DNA from: Clavulina sp. PMI_390 | Lineage: Eukaryota; Basidiomycota; Agaricomycetes; Cantharellales; Hydnaceae | Direction of reading: 5' to 3' | Assembly: GCA_015039315.1 (NCBI GenBank) | Contig: WIDE01000048.1 | Span: forward strand, 1,431-65,430 | Length of the DNA: 64,000 bases | In this document: positions 26,768 through 39,277 of the stretch, piece by piece | Layout: every line of letters begins with the position of its first letter | How positions within the stretch are numbered: position 1 is the first letter of the stretch | The notes under the pieces: generated by a model | Told to the model about the DNA's origin: nothing | Seen by the model: only the letters and a program-made list of their open reading frames with translations | The model's database searches: none | Position numbers and translations under genes: made by a program

Positions 26768-27405
26768 GGTTCACTGATGCGGAAACGGTGAGTTGTTGAA
26801 AGGTTGTGGCGAGAGGGAAAACTGAGGAGCTAGCGAGGTGGCATATCCAATGTTTAGGTAGCCTCTGCGTCGGTAAGATGAACCCAAAATAGTGGAAGCC
26901 AAGAGCGAAAAGATGGGGCTGCGTAGGACTATCGATCGAATGAATTGAGCCGCCCGTGCCAGTCCCTGCTGCGGAGGGTGCTCATGGCGTTAGCCCACGC
27001 GAATTGACGTAAAAAAGAGACGTATGGTTGGCAATGTTTGATCCGTTAGAGACCATTCATCCGAAAGAAGAAGCGAGTAGAGTCAAGAGGCGCCCAAGTG
27101 ATGGGTTAGGGTGCTGCGGTTGTTGGTTAATGGGAGTTCGGGAAAATCTTCCTATTAGAGTTTATTTAACGTAAAAGGCCGTTCTCTATCTCGATTAATC
27201 CCAGGCATATGGTTGGGTGAAACAATGCAATCTTTGGTGGCCTGTCTTATCGTTGAGACATCAGATGCATCTCCTTGGCGCTGCGGACGGCTTAACGTCG
27301 CCCGAAAGGAAAATGCCCGTGAATCGCTTCGCTCAGGCTCTTTTCAAATCAAAATCCAGTGATAGCGTAAATGCAAACTCATCCGCAGTAGCATACAGCA
27401 TTGCT
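26768..27405. other. Spacer between two minus-strand glycan genes
   Basis: Upstream region of the GT32 gene and 3' flank of glucosidase I. No gene or element recognised. Confidence 0.6.
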
Positions 27406-30400
27406 CTAGTACTTCTCCGACATAACTAGAAGGGCAAACAAACAAATCAGCACAACACCATCATCTCTCAATGTGAAGACTCACTCAGGGCAACCATCGA
27501 TGTCCAGCCTGTGAAAGGGTGGCTTCTCCTTCCTTCTCCGGTCTTAGAGTCATATTGTTCCCATACGTATCCTGTCCTTGCGTACTCCTGGGAACTGGTG
27601 AGTCGAGAACATACGACTACTCGGAGATCTGACAAACCTTGTACACATTTTGGATTATGTTCATCCTAAGCTCATCATAAATCTTCTTCGCTTGCGCTTG
27701 ATGAGGGCCAGGGTTAGGAATGTAGTTCTAGAAACGCGAAGGAATCCAAGAATTAGGCACAATTCGTCGAAAGGATATTTTACGCACCTTGTAGAGAGCA
27801 CTGAGCACGAGGTAGTTCATCTGCATCCAAATAGGACCTCGCCAGTAATCTTCGCCTTGGCCGAAGAGGGGATGATCCAGGGACAAGCTTCGAATGCCGT
27901 ATGGTGACCAAAGCTCGTCAGGGTTCCGGATCATATCAAGAATGGCGCCAAGACGAGGAGAGTCAGGTTGTAGGAGACCGAGCATGAAGGGGAAGATTGA
28001 GATGTAGCCTTTGTGGCACACGTGGTAGGATTCGTCTGTGAAGAAACCGAGTCAGCGAAGTGGACGGGGCCTTCGCAGCATTCTTGCTCACCATCTTCGT
28101 CAACGCTAGCATCGCAGTACATGTTATGTTCTTCGCTCCAGTGAAGATCTAGAGTAATGGGCGATGAGCATCCAACCCTAACAAGGTTACCAAATATGAG
28201 AGCGTACCTTCAATATTTTGCAGTATTGCAGCCTCGATTTCCTTATAGTTAGCCTCATCTTCCACTTCCCCTGCAAACTCCGCAATGCCTCTCATAGTCC
28301 TCGTGAAGAACGCCATCCAGCTGATAAGATCGATGTGGAGCTCTCCAACATGAGGAGGCTTGGCACGAGGATAGTCATCCAACCCACTCGTAAGAACATG
28401 GTCCTCAGTCCGGCCGCGCCAGCGATACGCCTCAGTGCGAGATGAAGCCCGTCGCCCCCACTGCTTAATTTGACCTCGCTGAGTGCGGCGGAACCAGTCA
28501 TAGTGCCTGCGCAGCGCAGGGTAAATTGAGCGCAGGTAGGCGCGTGCCTCGTCAGGCTTCAGAAGAGAAGAGCCTGGATTGGAGGAGTCCAAGGCAAAGG
28601 GCCGTTGTGGAAGAGTTGAACCCCATGTACGGTCAAGGCCCATTGGATCATCCATGTCGTACTCGCGAGCAGCACGCAGACGTTCAATAAAGGCCGTGAC
28701 AGCCATGGTCAGAGTTGGTGGGTTAGCGTAGCTCGGGTATTGGGTTTGGAATTCAGTTGGAACCTAGAGCGATGTGAGATGAAAGGGAATCGAGGCACGT
28801 TGTCCAAAACTAACCTTGCTTCGGGCTTCAGGTCCAAGGATTTGTTCTCGGCCAACCCAGCCGTCATCGTCAATGAGATCAATCCAGCTCTTGAGGATCT
28901 CCAAGCTATGATAAACCATTAATAGACGGAGCGGTAGGAGAGAGGAGTGGCGTCCCACTCACCTCAAATCATTGTCCCATGCACCAACAATGAGCAAGTG
29001 GAAGCCTTCGTCCCTGAAATATGCACCAGTCTCAGACATTGCCGATTATAACGAGGATTACCCGTGACTTACCAGTAGAAACCGCGAGGGAAGAAGCTTC
29101 TGCTGGGTGTAGCCGTGAGCAAGCCTCGAGGCTCCACCATTGTTGGTTGAGCCGAGCTTCCACCAGCATTCCCGACCGCTTCTTCATCATCCCATTCCTG
29201 CATGAATGCATAATCCACGATAGAGTCGCCGTAGAAGTACCCGATGCCACCAATCAAGTTGGACGCCATGGATTTGGCGAACTTGAAGTACTCAGGGGTG
29301 TTGATGTCTCTTGGAAGAGGGAAACTATCCTTGAAGCGATCGTCAAAGACATCCTTGAATGCTTCGACGCCATTGGTGACTGTCTGAGCTAAAACGGGGA
29401 GCAAATTAGTATAACTCAAGACGAGTATTTAGGACAGAGTATTCACCATCCAGTCTCTGTTTGGAGTCCAACGAGTCGTAGTAGATGTCAAAAGAGAATT
29501 CGCCTTCGAAGCTCTTCTGGATAGCAAACAGAGATGCGCCAGTATAGACCTCATTAGAGAGAGTCAATATAAATGCAGGCTCTGGCGGATTGGTCTGTTC
29601 AGCTTGATATTTTTGGATGTCGCGCTGAGCATTCCTGAGGACGTCGTTGACAAGGAGCTCTGTACGAATATGGACAAGATATCACGTTAGGGTCAATCAA
29701 AGGGATATCTCAGGAAAAAGGCCACTTGCCTTTGGCGGTCCAGATCTTGCCAGCTTCGACTGGAAGCCCGATAAAAGAGGTCTTCCCCAGCCTATCTTCG
29801 AAGTCTTCCGAGAAAGCGCCCTCAGTTATTAGCTGAACATCGTCACCTATGTAGAAAACGTTAGGCTTTGATTTGTAGGGTATACAAGCATTGCTTCGCA
29901 CCGTCAACGATCCGTATCTCGAAGTCACCAAGATCTGGCGTGACACCATTGAACTTTACAGTGCCGGTGAGACCCTAATAGAACATAAAATGAATGGTTA
30001 ATTGAGTATACAAGATACGAGCTCATGTAGAAACTTACAGTGTCATCCTCTTCATTGTCGAGTTCTAGTGAGCCGAGCCCATCCATTCCCATGTAGAAGT
30101 AGACTGAAGTCTTAGATGGTCTTCCTATTGATATGGAACAGAATTATTTCAATGTGTGTCCTCGAAAAATTCAATCGACGTTGAGCACATACCTGGTAGT
30201 AACGGTTTCCCTTTGATGCGAGCAGCCCAGCTGCCGCCGTGTTCACCTCCTGGCACCTTGAGCCACTCGGTAGTGATTTGGACATTATTGAGGGTATCAT
30301 TGAGGACCTGGATGCCACCGTGACGGAGATCGAGCTCGGTCCAGGTGTAACCTTTGAGCTCGTCACCTTGGTCGCAAGCGTGACGAGTTTCTGACAGAGA

Positions 30401-30658
30401 CCATGTGAGGTTGTGAATGATTGAAAGTACAAGGGCTGGCTACGCACTTTGGAACGACTGGTAGTCATTCAACCCATGCCACATGAGACCAGTCATGAGG
30501 GTATTGGGCACTCGGGGACGAAGACCAAAGTACAAGTTTGGTCGATATGTGCCCCAGAATAACGAGTCATGCTCTTGTTCAGCAGTCGATCCAGCGGCTC
30601 TAGCACCTAATCCTAGAGATACACATGCTGCCACGAGCAGGGCGCTTGGTCGCCGCAT
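27406..30658 (-). CDS. Mannosyl-oligosaccharide glucosidase (glucosidase I), GH63
   Basis: ATG 30658 opens a leader (PSALLVAACVSLGLGARAAG). Next comes SLFWGTYRPNLYFGLRPRVP and NTLMTGLMWHGLNDYQSFQ, the GH63 entry motif, then YTWTELDLRHGGIQVLNDTL and the GGEHGGSW block. Further exons give FFPRGFYWDEGFH-type sequence (29.1 kb), WMAFFTRTMRGIAEFAG, and near the end SPYGIRSLSLDHPLFGQGED, YWRGPIWMQMNYLVLSALY and [34 protein letters not shown] before TAG 27408-27406. That is the full order of yeast Cwh41/Gls1. The enzyme trims the outermost alpha-1,2-glucose from the N-glycan in the ER. Around a dozen exons. It is head-to-head with the metallophosphoesterase gene (147 bases between starts). Confidence 0.93.
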
Positions 30659-30805
30659 TATATCTCGTTTATTCGAGTAACGACGTGTCCAGAGCTGCTG
30701 CCAAGTTGAAAGTTGAGACGCGTCGATGTCAACAAGGCACGCACTTGTATTCATATATGGGCGAACCGCCTCAAGGCGTCACTGCCTTGCCTCGCTCTTA
30801 CCACC

Positions 30806-32226
30806 ATGGACGCCCTCATCTCTCGCCTCCAGAACGCCAGGATATCTGATCTTAGCTCTCCAGTCTCTGAGCTTATAACTGAAAACTCAAGAGTTTATCT
30901 CCACTACGATGTCACAAATCCACCACTCCATCCAGGACCGGAATTTACCCGGTTTGTCTGCATCTCTGACAATCATGGGGCTACTCCAAGGGTTCCTCGT
31001 GGTGACGTCTTAATCCACTCTGGAGATCTGTCAATGTATGCCCGCAAGAAGTCACGGGATGCCACAATGACTTGGCTGAAAGCCTTGCCTCACCCCGTTA
31101 AACTGTACGCATGAATGTCTTCAAAAAAGGGGCTTATAATGACTCAACATTGGTCCTCAGTGTTATTGCGGGCAATCACGATGTGCGCGTCAAATATTCT
31201 CCTTGGGCGATAAAATTGACTCACCAGGCTTCCATCTATAGAGAATGTTGGACCCCGAGATCTATGAGGCTGAGGGCGATCCGGAAGTGAGTTCTAGACT
31301 CAAATCATGACACTTGTTCCCCCTACCCCCAATCGAAGCTCACAATACCTTTCTCAGCATTATCAAAATATGCGCAGCCAGCTCGTTGGGGACGCAGCAG
31401 TCGCTGCCAAGATTAACTATCTCCAATTTGAGTCTGCTATAATACCTCCGGCATCCTGGAAAGCCTTTGGAAGTCCCGTAAGTTGCTTCTTCATTCTGTT
31501 TATGAACAAGTCGTGAGCCTTACTGTCAAGTCATGGGGCGATGGTAACTTTTCACAACAGGCTACTCCGTGGTACAGCGCAGGGGCATTCCAATACTGGG
31601 AGAATGAGGCTCAAGGTAAGCTTTATGAATTCTTCTCAATGCAGTAACTGAATACATATCTTTCGTCCAGCTGTCAACTCTCTGATACCAGAAGACACCC
31701 AGATCTTGTACGTTTCAGGCTTCCTTGGATATCTTTATTCTGTTTCTAAACCTTAATTCTCACTCAACTCGCGCGTAGACTCACTCATGGACCGCCAAAA
31801 GGTATCCTTGATCAATCCAAACGAGGGAAATCAGTAGGGTGCCCCGAACTCACGAGGCGTCTATTTGGGTCCACCTCACCGCGGTCTTCCTTGAACCCGG
31901 ATAACTCCGAGGATGATGATGGTGACTACGCCCCTGAAGCCGGAGGCTGGCTCCCTCATGTGCGACTGCACGTCTTTGGGCACATCCACGAAGCATGGGG
32001 TGCACAAATTGTCACGAGACATCCCCCATCCACCTCATTGACATCCTCCTCCTCCCCATCTCAGCCTCGCTCTGCAGCACCACGACCAGTCCCGATCGAG
32101 ACTGTGTTCGTGAACGCGGCCGTCCAAAAGGGCGGGACGTTCCCTATCATCGTTGATCTCCGCAAGGTCATATCCACTCCCTCCAAATCCCCGTCACGTT
32201 CGGCCTCCACCTCCAGCCAAAGTTAA
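30806..32226 (+). CDS. Calcineurin-like metallophosphoesterase (MPPED1/2-like)
   Basis: ATG 30806 lies in a good context (CCACCATGG). Seven or so exons give the metallophosphoesterase motifs in order: RFVCISDNHG, GDVLIHSGDLS, then a splice makes LVIAGNHD, next DPEIYEAEGDPE, LTHGPPKGILD and VFGHIHEAWGA. These supply the Asp, His and Asn ligands for two metals. The gap between FGHIHE and the final VFVNAAVQKG block is filled with Ser/Pro-rich sequence, and the tail is Ser-rich and disordered. Related animal MPPED proteins are cyclic-nucleotide phosphodiesterases of weak activity; the substrate of fungal members is not established. Ends at TAA 32224-32226. Confidence 0.88.
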
Positions 32227-33921
32227 TGCTGGGGACTGCCGTTCGAATGATGCTGGCGTCAAATAGATGACCGGGCGAGAATTTGTATGTGTGTAAAGCT
32301 GATTCGCCAGATTAGCCAGGCGGATGACTGGGCCACACACACGATTAGATGTAACGACATGGTCAGCTGCTTCTGCGTGCCGTCCAGCCTTCCTTCCTTG
32401 CTGGCAAAATTAAACACTAGGCTGGCTCCTTATCATATTTCATGCACTCTGCGGCTTCTACTTCTTCCTCCTTGCAATAATTGATCACCACACATGTTAT
32501 CATCCCTGCCCGCCAACATCCGCTCCCAAGTAGATATGTAAATTATCATGCCCACACTTGCATCCACATGAACAGTTCTCGTCATCTATATCATTTTCCA
32601 TAGCTTGATTGTTTGTCGCTCATATATTCTTTTGAACCCCTCCATGATAAGAGCTGGCCATTCCGGCTGTTTGCGACCATCCCAGGGACGAGATAATTGA
32701 AGTCAAGTCTATGGGAATCGGGACAGTGAAGAGGCGGATAGCGGAAGTTGTGAATCATTAGCTAACCAAGGGAGGGACCCTATCCACTCCCCATCTGAAT
32801 CTAGCCATTAGGCTCAGCTGCAGGGTCGTATGATGGGCCATGCACACAGCAATAGAGACGCGCGCCTCAATCACTTGGTTACGCCCATCTCCCTCCACTC
32901 CCCCTCAATAACCCAACAGCTGGTCCCTGTAGCACTGGCTACCCCACACCCTGTGAATATTCGAGGGAAGCGAAGAAGAAGCCTTCCCTGACGACTGTTC
33001 GTGGAATGGACAGAGAACGATTATCGTGCTTACACGGAACGGACAGCTGGGAGAGGGAGCGGGGCGGGACGGGCGGATCGCTCAACCGCGCTCGCGTTCA
33101 CATTCTGACATGGAATTTGCTCTAGTACCCACCTATTACCACAAGAAACCACTGTCCTAATATAGCATCATAACTTGCATGGGAGTCGCAAACCCAGTGA
33201 GAATATACCGTAATGTTACCCTTGTCACTATCATCATCATTCGATTCAATTGCAGAACAAAGTCAATGGGTGATTCCCCACGCGCGATTTGCCAACTCCA
33301 ACGTCAGCAATCGTCTGATTCTTCCCTTCTGTCCATCCGAGCAACTCCACTCAACCATGTATGTATGTATGCATGACTCTGTCGTCTTCTCAACTCATTC
33401 ATGACCAGCAACGCACACGCGCACACGAAAGACAAGATGGGAAAGCGACGATAAATGGAATAAGTGTTCGCTATCGACACGCCGAGACAGGAACGAGCTG
33501 GGGATAGTACTAGGACTCTCAAGTTACTGGATACAGTACGTAAGAGAACCAAGTATTTAAGTGTTATGAGACGGCAGTGAGGGGAAGGAAGCGTGACATG
33601 GAAGGGTATGATTGCAGCGGTCACTATGTATTAATGGGGGTGAAAGAGATGCCGATGAGGTGCGGGTGGAGATGGGGGGCAGTGAGAGGTAAAAGAAGCG
33701 AAATGGTATCAGAGGATCCAATCTTGTGACCCAAGGAGAGAGATAGAGAAGAGATGATAGAAAAAGGAAACCAATCCAATGAAAGAAAATCGGCCGACGA
33801 GATAAAGAGTTGGGTCATGAGGGCATAGACAACAATCATCCAAAGACAGAGGGGCGCATGCAGATCGCAGACAATATCACATAGTAGAAAGCGGAGTAAC
33901 AGGGGGATGGGATACTAGGCT
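32227..33921. other. Convergent spacer of 1.7 kb, no gene recognised
   Basis: Lies between the 3' ends of the phosphoesterase and the Pro/Ala/Glu-rich gene. Contains only short frames and a small ATGT-type repeat near 33358-33373. It may hold long 3' untranslated regions. Confidence 0.5.
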
Positions 33922-35236
33922 TTACGCAGTGGCAGCGACGACAGGTGCGGCAGGCGGTGCCTCGACCTTGGGAGCCTCCTCAACGGCGGGCTCGGCGGCA
34001 GGAGCAGGGGCAGCCTCCTCGACGGGAGCCTCAGCAGGGGTCTCCTCAGCAGCGGGTGCGGGAGCCTCGAGGGGAGCGATGGGCTCAGACTCCTCGATCT
34101 TGGGGGGCTGCTCCTCGACCTTGGTGGGGGAGACGGGAGTCTCCTTCTTGGGCTTGGGCTTGAAGAGGTCGGTCACGCGGGCAGACAGGCGGCGACTAGG
34201 CTTCTTAGCGGCGGACTGAGGGTTGTAAAACGATGCAGGTCGAAGGAAACAAAATTGATGAATGATGGTGGGTTAAGCGGTGAATGTGAGAAGAAAATAG
34301 AGTTGTCAACACGAGAACATGAAACATATGACAGCAATAACACTGAAACTGACCCTCTCGATAGGCTTCTCCTCGGCAGCAGGGGTCTCAGCAGGAGCCT
34401 CGGTGGCGGGCTCAGCGGCGGGCGCAGGGGTCTCCTCAGTGGCGGCAGGAGCGGGGGTCTCCTCAACGGGGGCGGCCTCAGGGGTAGGCTCAGCAGCGGG
34501 TGCCTCGACGGCAGCCTCTGGCTCAGCAGCAGGAGCAGCGGGCTCAGCAGCGGGAGCAGCCTGGAAGGTTGAATGCCATTTGCCAAGGGACAATTTTTGA
34601 ATGACAGGACGGGTCATAGCAACGAACAAAGTTCGAACACAAACGAATGATGAAGTCAGTGACCAGGGAATAGCAATGAATGCGACGGAGAGGCTGGGCG
34701 GGATGATGGTGACGAGCTTACCTCAATCTCAGTCTTCTCCTTCTTGGGCGACTTGGGGCCCTTTTCCCTCTTCAGGGGGGAGAGCAGCCTCTGGAGGAAG
34801 GTGGGGCTCTTGGGCTTCTTCTCCGCCTTGGCATCCTTGGGCTCCTCAACAGCGGCCTGGAAGGGTCAAGGATAAGGGAATAGAGGAACATGAAACGTTA
34901 GTTGAGACACAGAGTGGCGGATAAAGTCAAGTGTACGAACAGGGGTCTCCTCGGTGGCGGCAGGCGCCTCCTCAGCAGCGGCCTCAGGGGCAGGCTCAGC
35001 AGCGGGGGTAATCTCGACAGCGGGCTCAGCGGCGGGAGCCTAAAGAGGACGAAAAAGGATAGGTGGGGGGAACTCTCGTCAGCATATTTTGGGACGCCAC
35101 CATGATAAGCACGATAGTAAAATGTTGGACGAACCTCCTCAGTCTTGACCTCGGGAGCAGGCTCGGCGGGGGCGGCAACCTCAACCTTGGGCTCCTCGAC
35201 GGCGGGGGCAGGGGTGGTCTCGGCGGGAGCAGACAT
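33922..35236 (-). CDS. Pro/Ala/Glu-repeat protein with two basic modules, unrecognised
   Basis: ATG 35236 to TAA 33924-33922, five exons that all join in phase. Three exons encode almost only Ala, Pro, Glu, Thr and Val in PAAEP/EETPAP-like repeats. Two short basic modules break them: KSPTFLQRLLSPLKREKG in exon 3 and RRLSARVTDLFKPKPKKETP in exon 5. Both have the pattern hydrophobic-x-x-LF/LL, Pro, Lys-rich with SP sites, so they may be diverged copies of one module that is phosphorylated or binds a partner. No signal peptide or membrane helix. Two introns start with GTTCGT. Expected to be disordered and acidic. Function unknown; I know no named family for it. Confidence 0.75.
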
Positions 35237-37398
35237 TATTGAGGGGATATACGCTGGAAACGGACGAGATCAGTTTCTGGTCGCGTCCAACACGAAAAAA
35301 ATTGGGAGAAAGCAGGGGCAAATTGGAGTGGTGGCAACAGACGCGTCTTATGCGCTAGCACACGTCTGTGGATGGGGAGTGAGGGGAGAAATGGTCTAAC
35401 CTGGAGAAAAGGATGTGGTATGGACGGTGGAAGGGAAGGAACGGAAGGAAGCCTGAACGAAATTCTGTCCCCTTTTATAATGCCACAAACAACTCCAAAT
35501 ACCCAGGGCAAAATTTGGGTCTCGACCCTATTCAAAGGAAGCAAGCAACAACAGCTTGTATATGCCCTACCACAGGCCGCTCTTTCTTTCTCCTCATTGG
35601 GCAGCAGCTGCTGTAAACCCAGCGAGCGTCTATTACCAAAGTTTCCGCCTAGGAGAGTGGTGCGGTGTACAGCTTCGTATATGCTGGAAGAGGGGCTAGG
35701 ACAGATGCAAATGAATTGATCGAACGATTCCACCAGATTCTCTATCGATACCATTTGTGGCGACTTCTTGCGCTCTAGGGCGTTATAGTATTGGGTTCTA
35801 CCCACAGCATCATCAGATTCTCCCGGGTGCGCGTCATGCGATCATGGTTACGGTATTAGGAGGTGTTCGCCATCTCATCACCATCATTCATAGTCTGCAC
35901 GTCGTCATTACCCACCTCAGATACGAGATGGGCCCTGTTGCCTATAGAGAATGTCGCCTGGCGATCAAATAGAAAAGTTCCGCCTCTGCTTCTAGATGCG
36001 TTGCCTTGACAAGGCGCGCCTCTCACGCGTCTCTTCCAAGTTTTCCGTCTGCGTTTTGACGATTGCCAACGACCACGACTCTGGACTCATGAACAGCTGT
36101 CGAGGTAATTGGACATCTTGGTCATCAGACAATGGCTTCTTCATTGACACACCCACGCCCCCGCCATCCCTGATTAGGGCGCATTGGATGGCCTGCGCCG
36201 GCGAAACGCGAAGGTGACCAATTGATTTTCATTGAATGCCGTCAACGTGGTTTGCTGGAAAACAGACACTCTGCCACCACGTTCCTTAGTATACTCAATG
36301 CTGTTCGCCACCGCAAAGCGCTGGGCAAGGGTTTCTTTGTGTTTCATCATTGGGTGCATGACACGTTCTGGGCCTTATCTGATACGAAGCACACAAAAGT
36401 TCCATCACGGTGGTTTTAGCGCGCTCCGCTCCGCTCTCCCACCCATAGACCACCGCGAGCTCGGGCACAGCAGGAGCAAGCTTGCCAGCACGGCCACACA
36501 TCCCAGAGCGCGCGCGTGATAGTTCGGGTGGTGTAGAGCGGCGCGGTAGAATTTATGAGAATTATTCGAGTGACGGGTGCGGGCCATAATATGACTGGTT
36601 ATGATCAGCGAGCCGCGACGCCTCTTAAGGTTGTCGGGGCCTCCAGTTCGCATACCAAGTCTGACAAGTGGCTTCCATGCCAACAAACCCTTCATTCCAT
36701 GCGGCCATGAGGCTGAGAGTTTCGATTTTGTTCGTTCGTGTGGGTGCTCGGCAAGTTGCCGGATAAAAATTGGATGGATGATGTCAATGTGACTAGACGC
36801 GTGTGGTCGCGCGTCGGGGGCGATCTTATCGTCTCTTCCTCCTTCCGAGCCGCAGTCGTACGGCGCCTCCATGAGCTACCGCTAGCATCTTGACAGCCCC
36901 ACATTGTGTGTTGCGTCCTTCGGTCGGCGAACACTCCCCAGTCACAGCGGAGGGTCCGATCGATTTGCGCCTTTCAAACGCCTGCTGCCTAGCAGCGAGC
37001 CTACTCCTGACGCTAGCTACGGATTAGATTATCATATATTTGTAGACCTGCTCCCCATCTCTTTTTCTTTCTACCCCACCAGCTATCCTCTGTGTTACAT
37101 TCTAAAATTGTTGTCTCTCGTGTGTCCGGGCGACATTTCGGGCGGTGTTTGGAGTGGAGAGCACGCTGTGACAAATTCAAACCATTCAGTCATAAAAGGC
37201 CCCTACGCCATCGTCCATTTCCCTCCCAACCTTTATCTTCTCTCCTCTTTTTTCTTTTTCTCTTTCTCTTCTTCTGTGCTCTGTCCCCCCAACCGGAATT
37301 CATAGAAAGCTAGCACCTCCCCATCGCCTCTAATCATACCACCGCGCTTCTGTCCGTCTGCACACTTCACGACAAACGTACTTCACGAACCACGAACA
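35237..37398. promoter_or_regulatory. Long divergent upstream region
   Basis: 2.2 kb between the starts of the Pro/Ala/Glu-rich gene (-) and the PalI/SUR7-like gene (+). No coding sequence convinced me. A strong pyrimidine tract lies at its right end (separate entry). Such a long spacer is unusual beside the 137-147 base divergent spacers elsewhere in the window. Confidence 0.45.
37230..37285 (+). promoter_or_regulatory. Pyrimidine-rich tract upstream of the PalI/SUR7-like gene
   Basis: Run of C and T with very few purines, about 115-170 bases ahead of ATG 37399. CT-rich stretches near the transcription start are common in strongly expressed filamentous-fungal genes; here the role is inferred. 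Confidence 0.45.
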
Positions 37399-38423
37399 AT
37401 GGCCATCTACGCCTATGGCCCGATACCTGCCTTTGTGCACTTCTGCATCTTCGTTGCCTTCCTCCGTGAGTACCCACCATCCTCAGGAGTTGGAACCGCA
37501 GCTAACACGAACATCCTTTTTGTTCGTCCCCATACAATGGAAATATACTATCGATGACGACGACGATGCAGTCCTCCTCCTCGTCACCCTGTCCACTCCA
37601 ATCATCAACTCCATCACGCTCATGCGCGCTAATGTCAAGATTGGTGTTTCCTTCCTCTCCGTGAAGGATTCTATCAACTTTGGCGTGTGGGGGTACTGCC
37701 TCTCAGATGGTAGCGTCAACTTCTTTGGATTGAACCCCTCTGTGGGTGGAGCTTGCACCAAGCCCGCATTGGGGTACTCTACAGAGTTCGCGTAAGTGCC
37801 ATTGCTTTTTTTTGGTCCCGCAGCTAGCTTTGCCCTGGCTGGCGGTGCAAGTCGTTGCCTATTTTGGAAATACTGAATTCGTTCCTATCCTTCGTGACGT
37901 CATTCAAATATTTTCTTTTTTCCATCTCTTCAGGAACAACTCGCACGTAAAGAATCTCCTGCATGGCACCGTTGCCAAAGGGTTGATCGTCTTTCCGTTG
38001 GGTTCGTTTCATTTCCTTCCCCTTTTTGTTTCATGTCTAACATCCGCATCCAACATCATAGCGACCGCCTTTGCCTTTGTGGCCCTCGCCTCCTCCATTG
38101 CTGCGCATTTCCTTACCCACTCCCGACACGACACGTACCTCGACACGCGCCCTGCCTCCCGCTCTGCCCGCGTGCTCAGCGCCGTTGAGATGCTCTCGCT
38201 CATCTTCGCAGGCATCTTTGCCGACCTGTCATTCATCATCGCTATCGTCGTGGCCGCCAAGGCGCACGCGGCTGCAAGCGACTCTGACGGACTCATCAGC
38301 ATCTCTTATGGTCCCGGCGTTTGGATGGCACTCGTCGCTGCCATCCTGCTCTGGTTCGCCAAGGTCGCAGCGTGCTGTGTCATTGGCAGGCGCAGGAAGG
38401 CGCGCGCTGCGGAGAAGTACTGA
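37399..38423 (+). CDS. Four-helix membrane protein of the SUR7/PalI family
   Basis: Exon 1 from ATG 37399 codes AIYAYGPIPAFVHFCIFVAF, and splicing to 37570 completes helix 1 (FLLLLVTLSTPII). Then a loop with VKDSINFGVWGYCLSDGS, the W-G-x-x-C element of SUR7/PalI and claudin-like proteins, and a further Cys (VGGACTKPALGY). Exon 3 has LLHGTVAKGLIVFPL and exon 4 helices ATAFAFVALASSIAAHFL, VEMLSLIFAGIFADLSFII and VWMALVAAILLWFAKVAACC, closed by a basic tail (GRRRKARAAEKY). SUR7 members sit in eisosomes; PalI/Rim9 members assist the pH-sensing receptor PalH/Rim21. The short tail does not tell which. Stop at TGA 38421-38423. Confidence 0.82.
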
Positions 38424-39277
38424 GAATCTTAGAGAGTCGATCAACTGTGGTTTTTCCTTTTCCCTTGTTGCTGAGTGAAGAAATCCTGTGAATGATCAGA
38501 TGGATTGCCCATATACCCGGAGGTATGTTTATCCATCCCTTCGTGTTCTACGCTAAGGCTAATCAATCAACCCTTCCTCCCAATGATCATTCCAGTACGG
38601 ACAGGTTCCCGAATTGAAGAAACGACAGCAATGTGTACAACGCCTCGCTCGATCGAGGAATGACGAAAAATCTCCATCACATCGCAAAAAACGGACGATC
38701 TTGTGGAATTCTCCTTCTGCTTTTTCTTTTCCTATTTCTGCTTGCTGGTCTGCCTGCTTGATATCACTACTGATTGCTTGGTCCTCGGGGTACTAGTTGC
38801 TCGTGAGCGTCCAGACGAGAAATGCTTCCCGCCACCTTGAGGGAGTAAGAGGCTCTCTTGTGTCTGCTTGAATTCTTTCCGGTTCGGACTCCGCTTTTTC
38901 TTCTTTCCTCCCCTGTTCCGCCCCACTCCGCTTAAGCTGCTTTGTTCTCGTGGGTGCGAGGTTCCTCGTGCCTGCAAGAAGTTAGCGCTTGATGACCCCC
39001 ACCACTCTTCACCTTTGCTTTTTTACTTTTTGATTGTCAATGTAGCTCTAGTATTCTGTCTCTTACGAATAACGAATCGTTCTTTGTTTGAAAAGCTGAG
39101 CGCGTGAGTGTCCGGTCATCAAAGCTCCATGAGAAACATTGTTATTGCAAGGGGAACCGATCTCATAGAGAATAATTTACGGGTGTACAAATCTACTGAC
39201 AAATTTCTATCGGTCATCCAGAATAATCTCGGAAGCCTTCACGACGTGCGTCCACCACTGCCAGTGTACTCATCTAA
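38424..39277. other. Convergent spacer, no gene recognised
   Basis: 3' flank of the SUR7/PalI-like gene and of the next minus-strand gene; only short frames. Confidence 0.5.

Noticed and set aside
33358..33373. Short ATGT repeat as a microsatellite of note
   Set aside because: Only about three to four units; too short to be informative.
34319..34600. Gly/Ala/Ser-rich plus-strand frame opposite the Pro/Ala/Glu protein
   Set aside because: It is the antisense shadow of GC-rich repeats; the minus-strand exons join in phase to a start and a stop.
36405..36872. 155-codon minus-strand frame
   Set aside because: No domain, no partner exons and no protein-like composition; it lies in a divergent upstream region.
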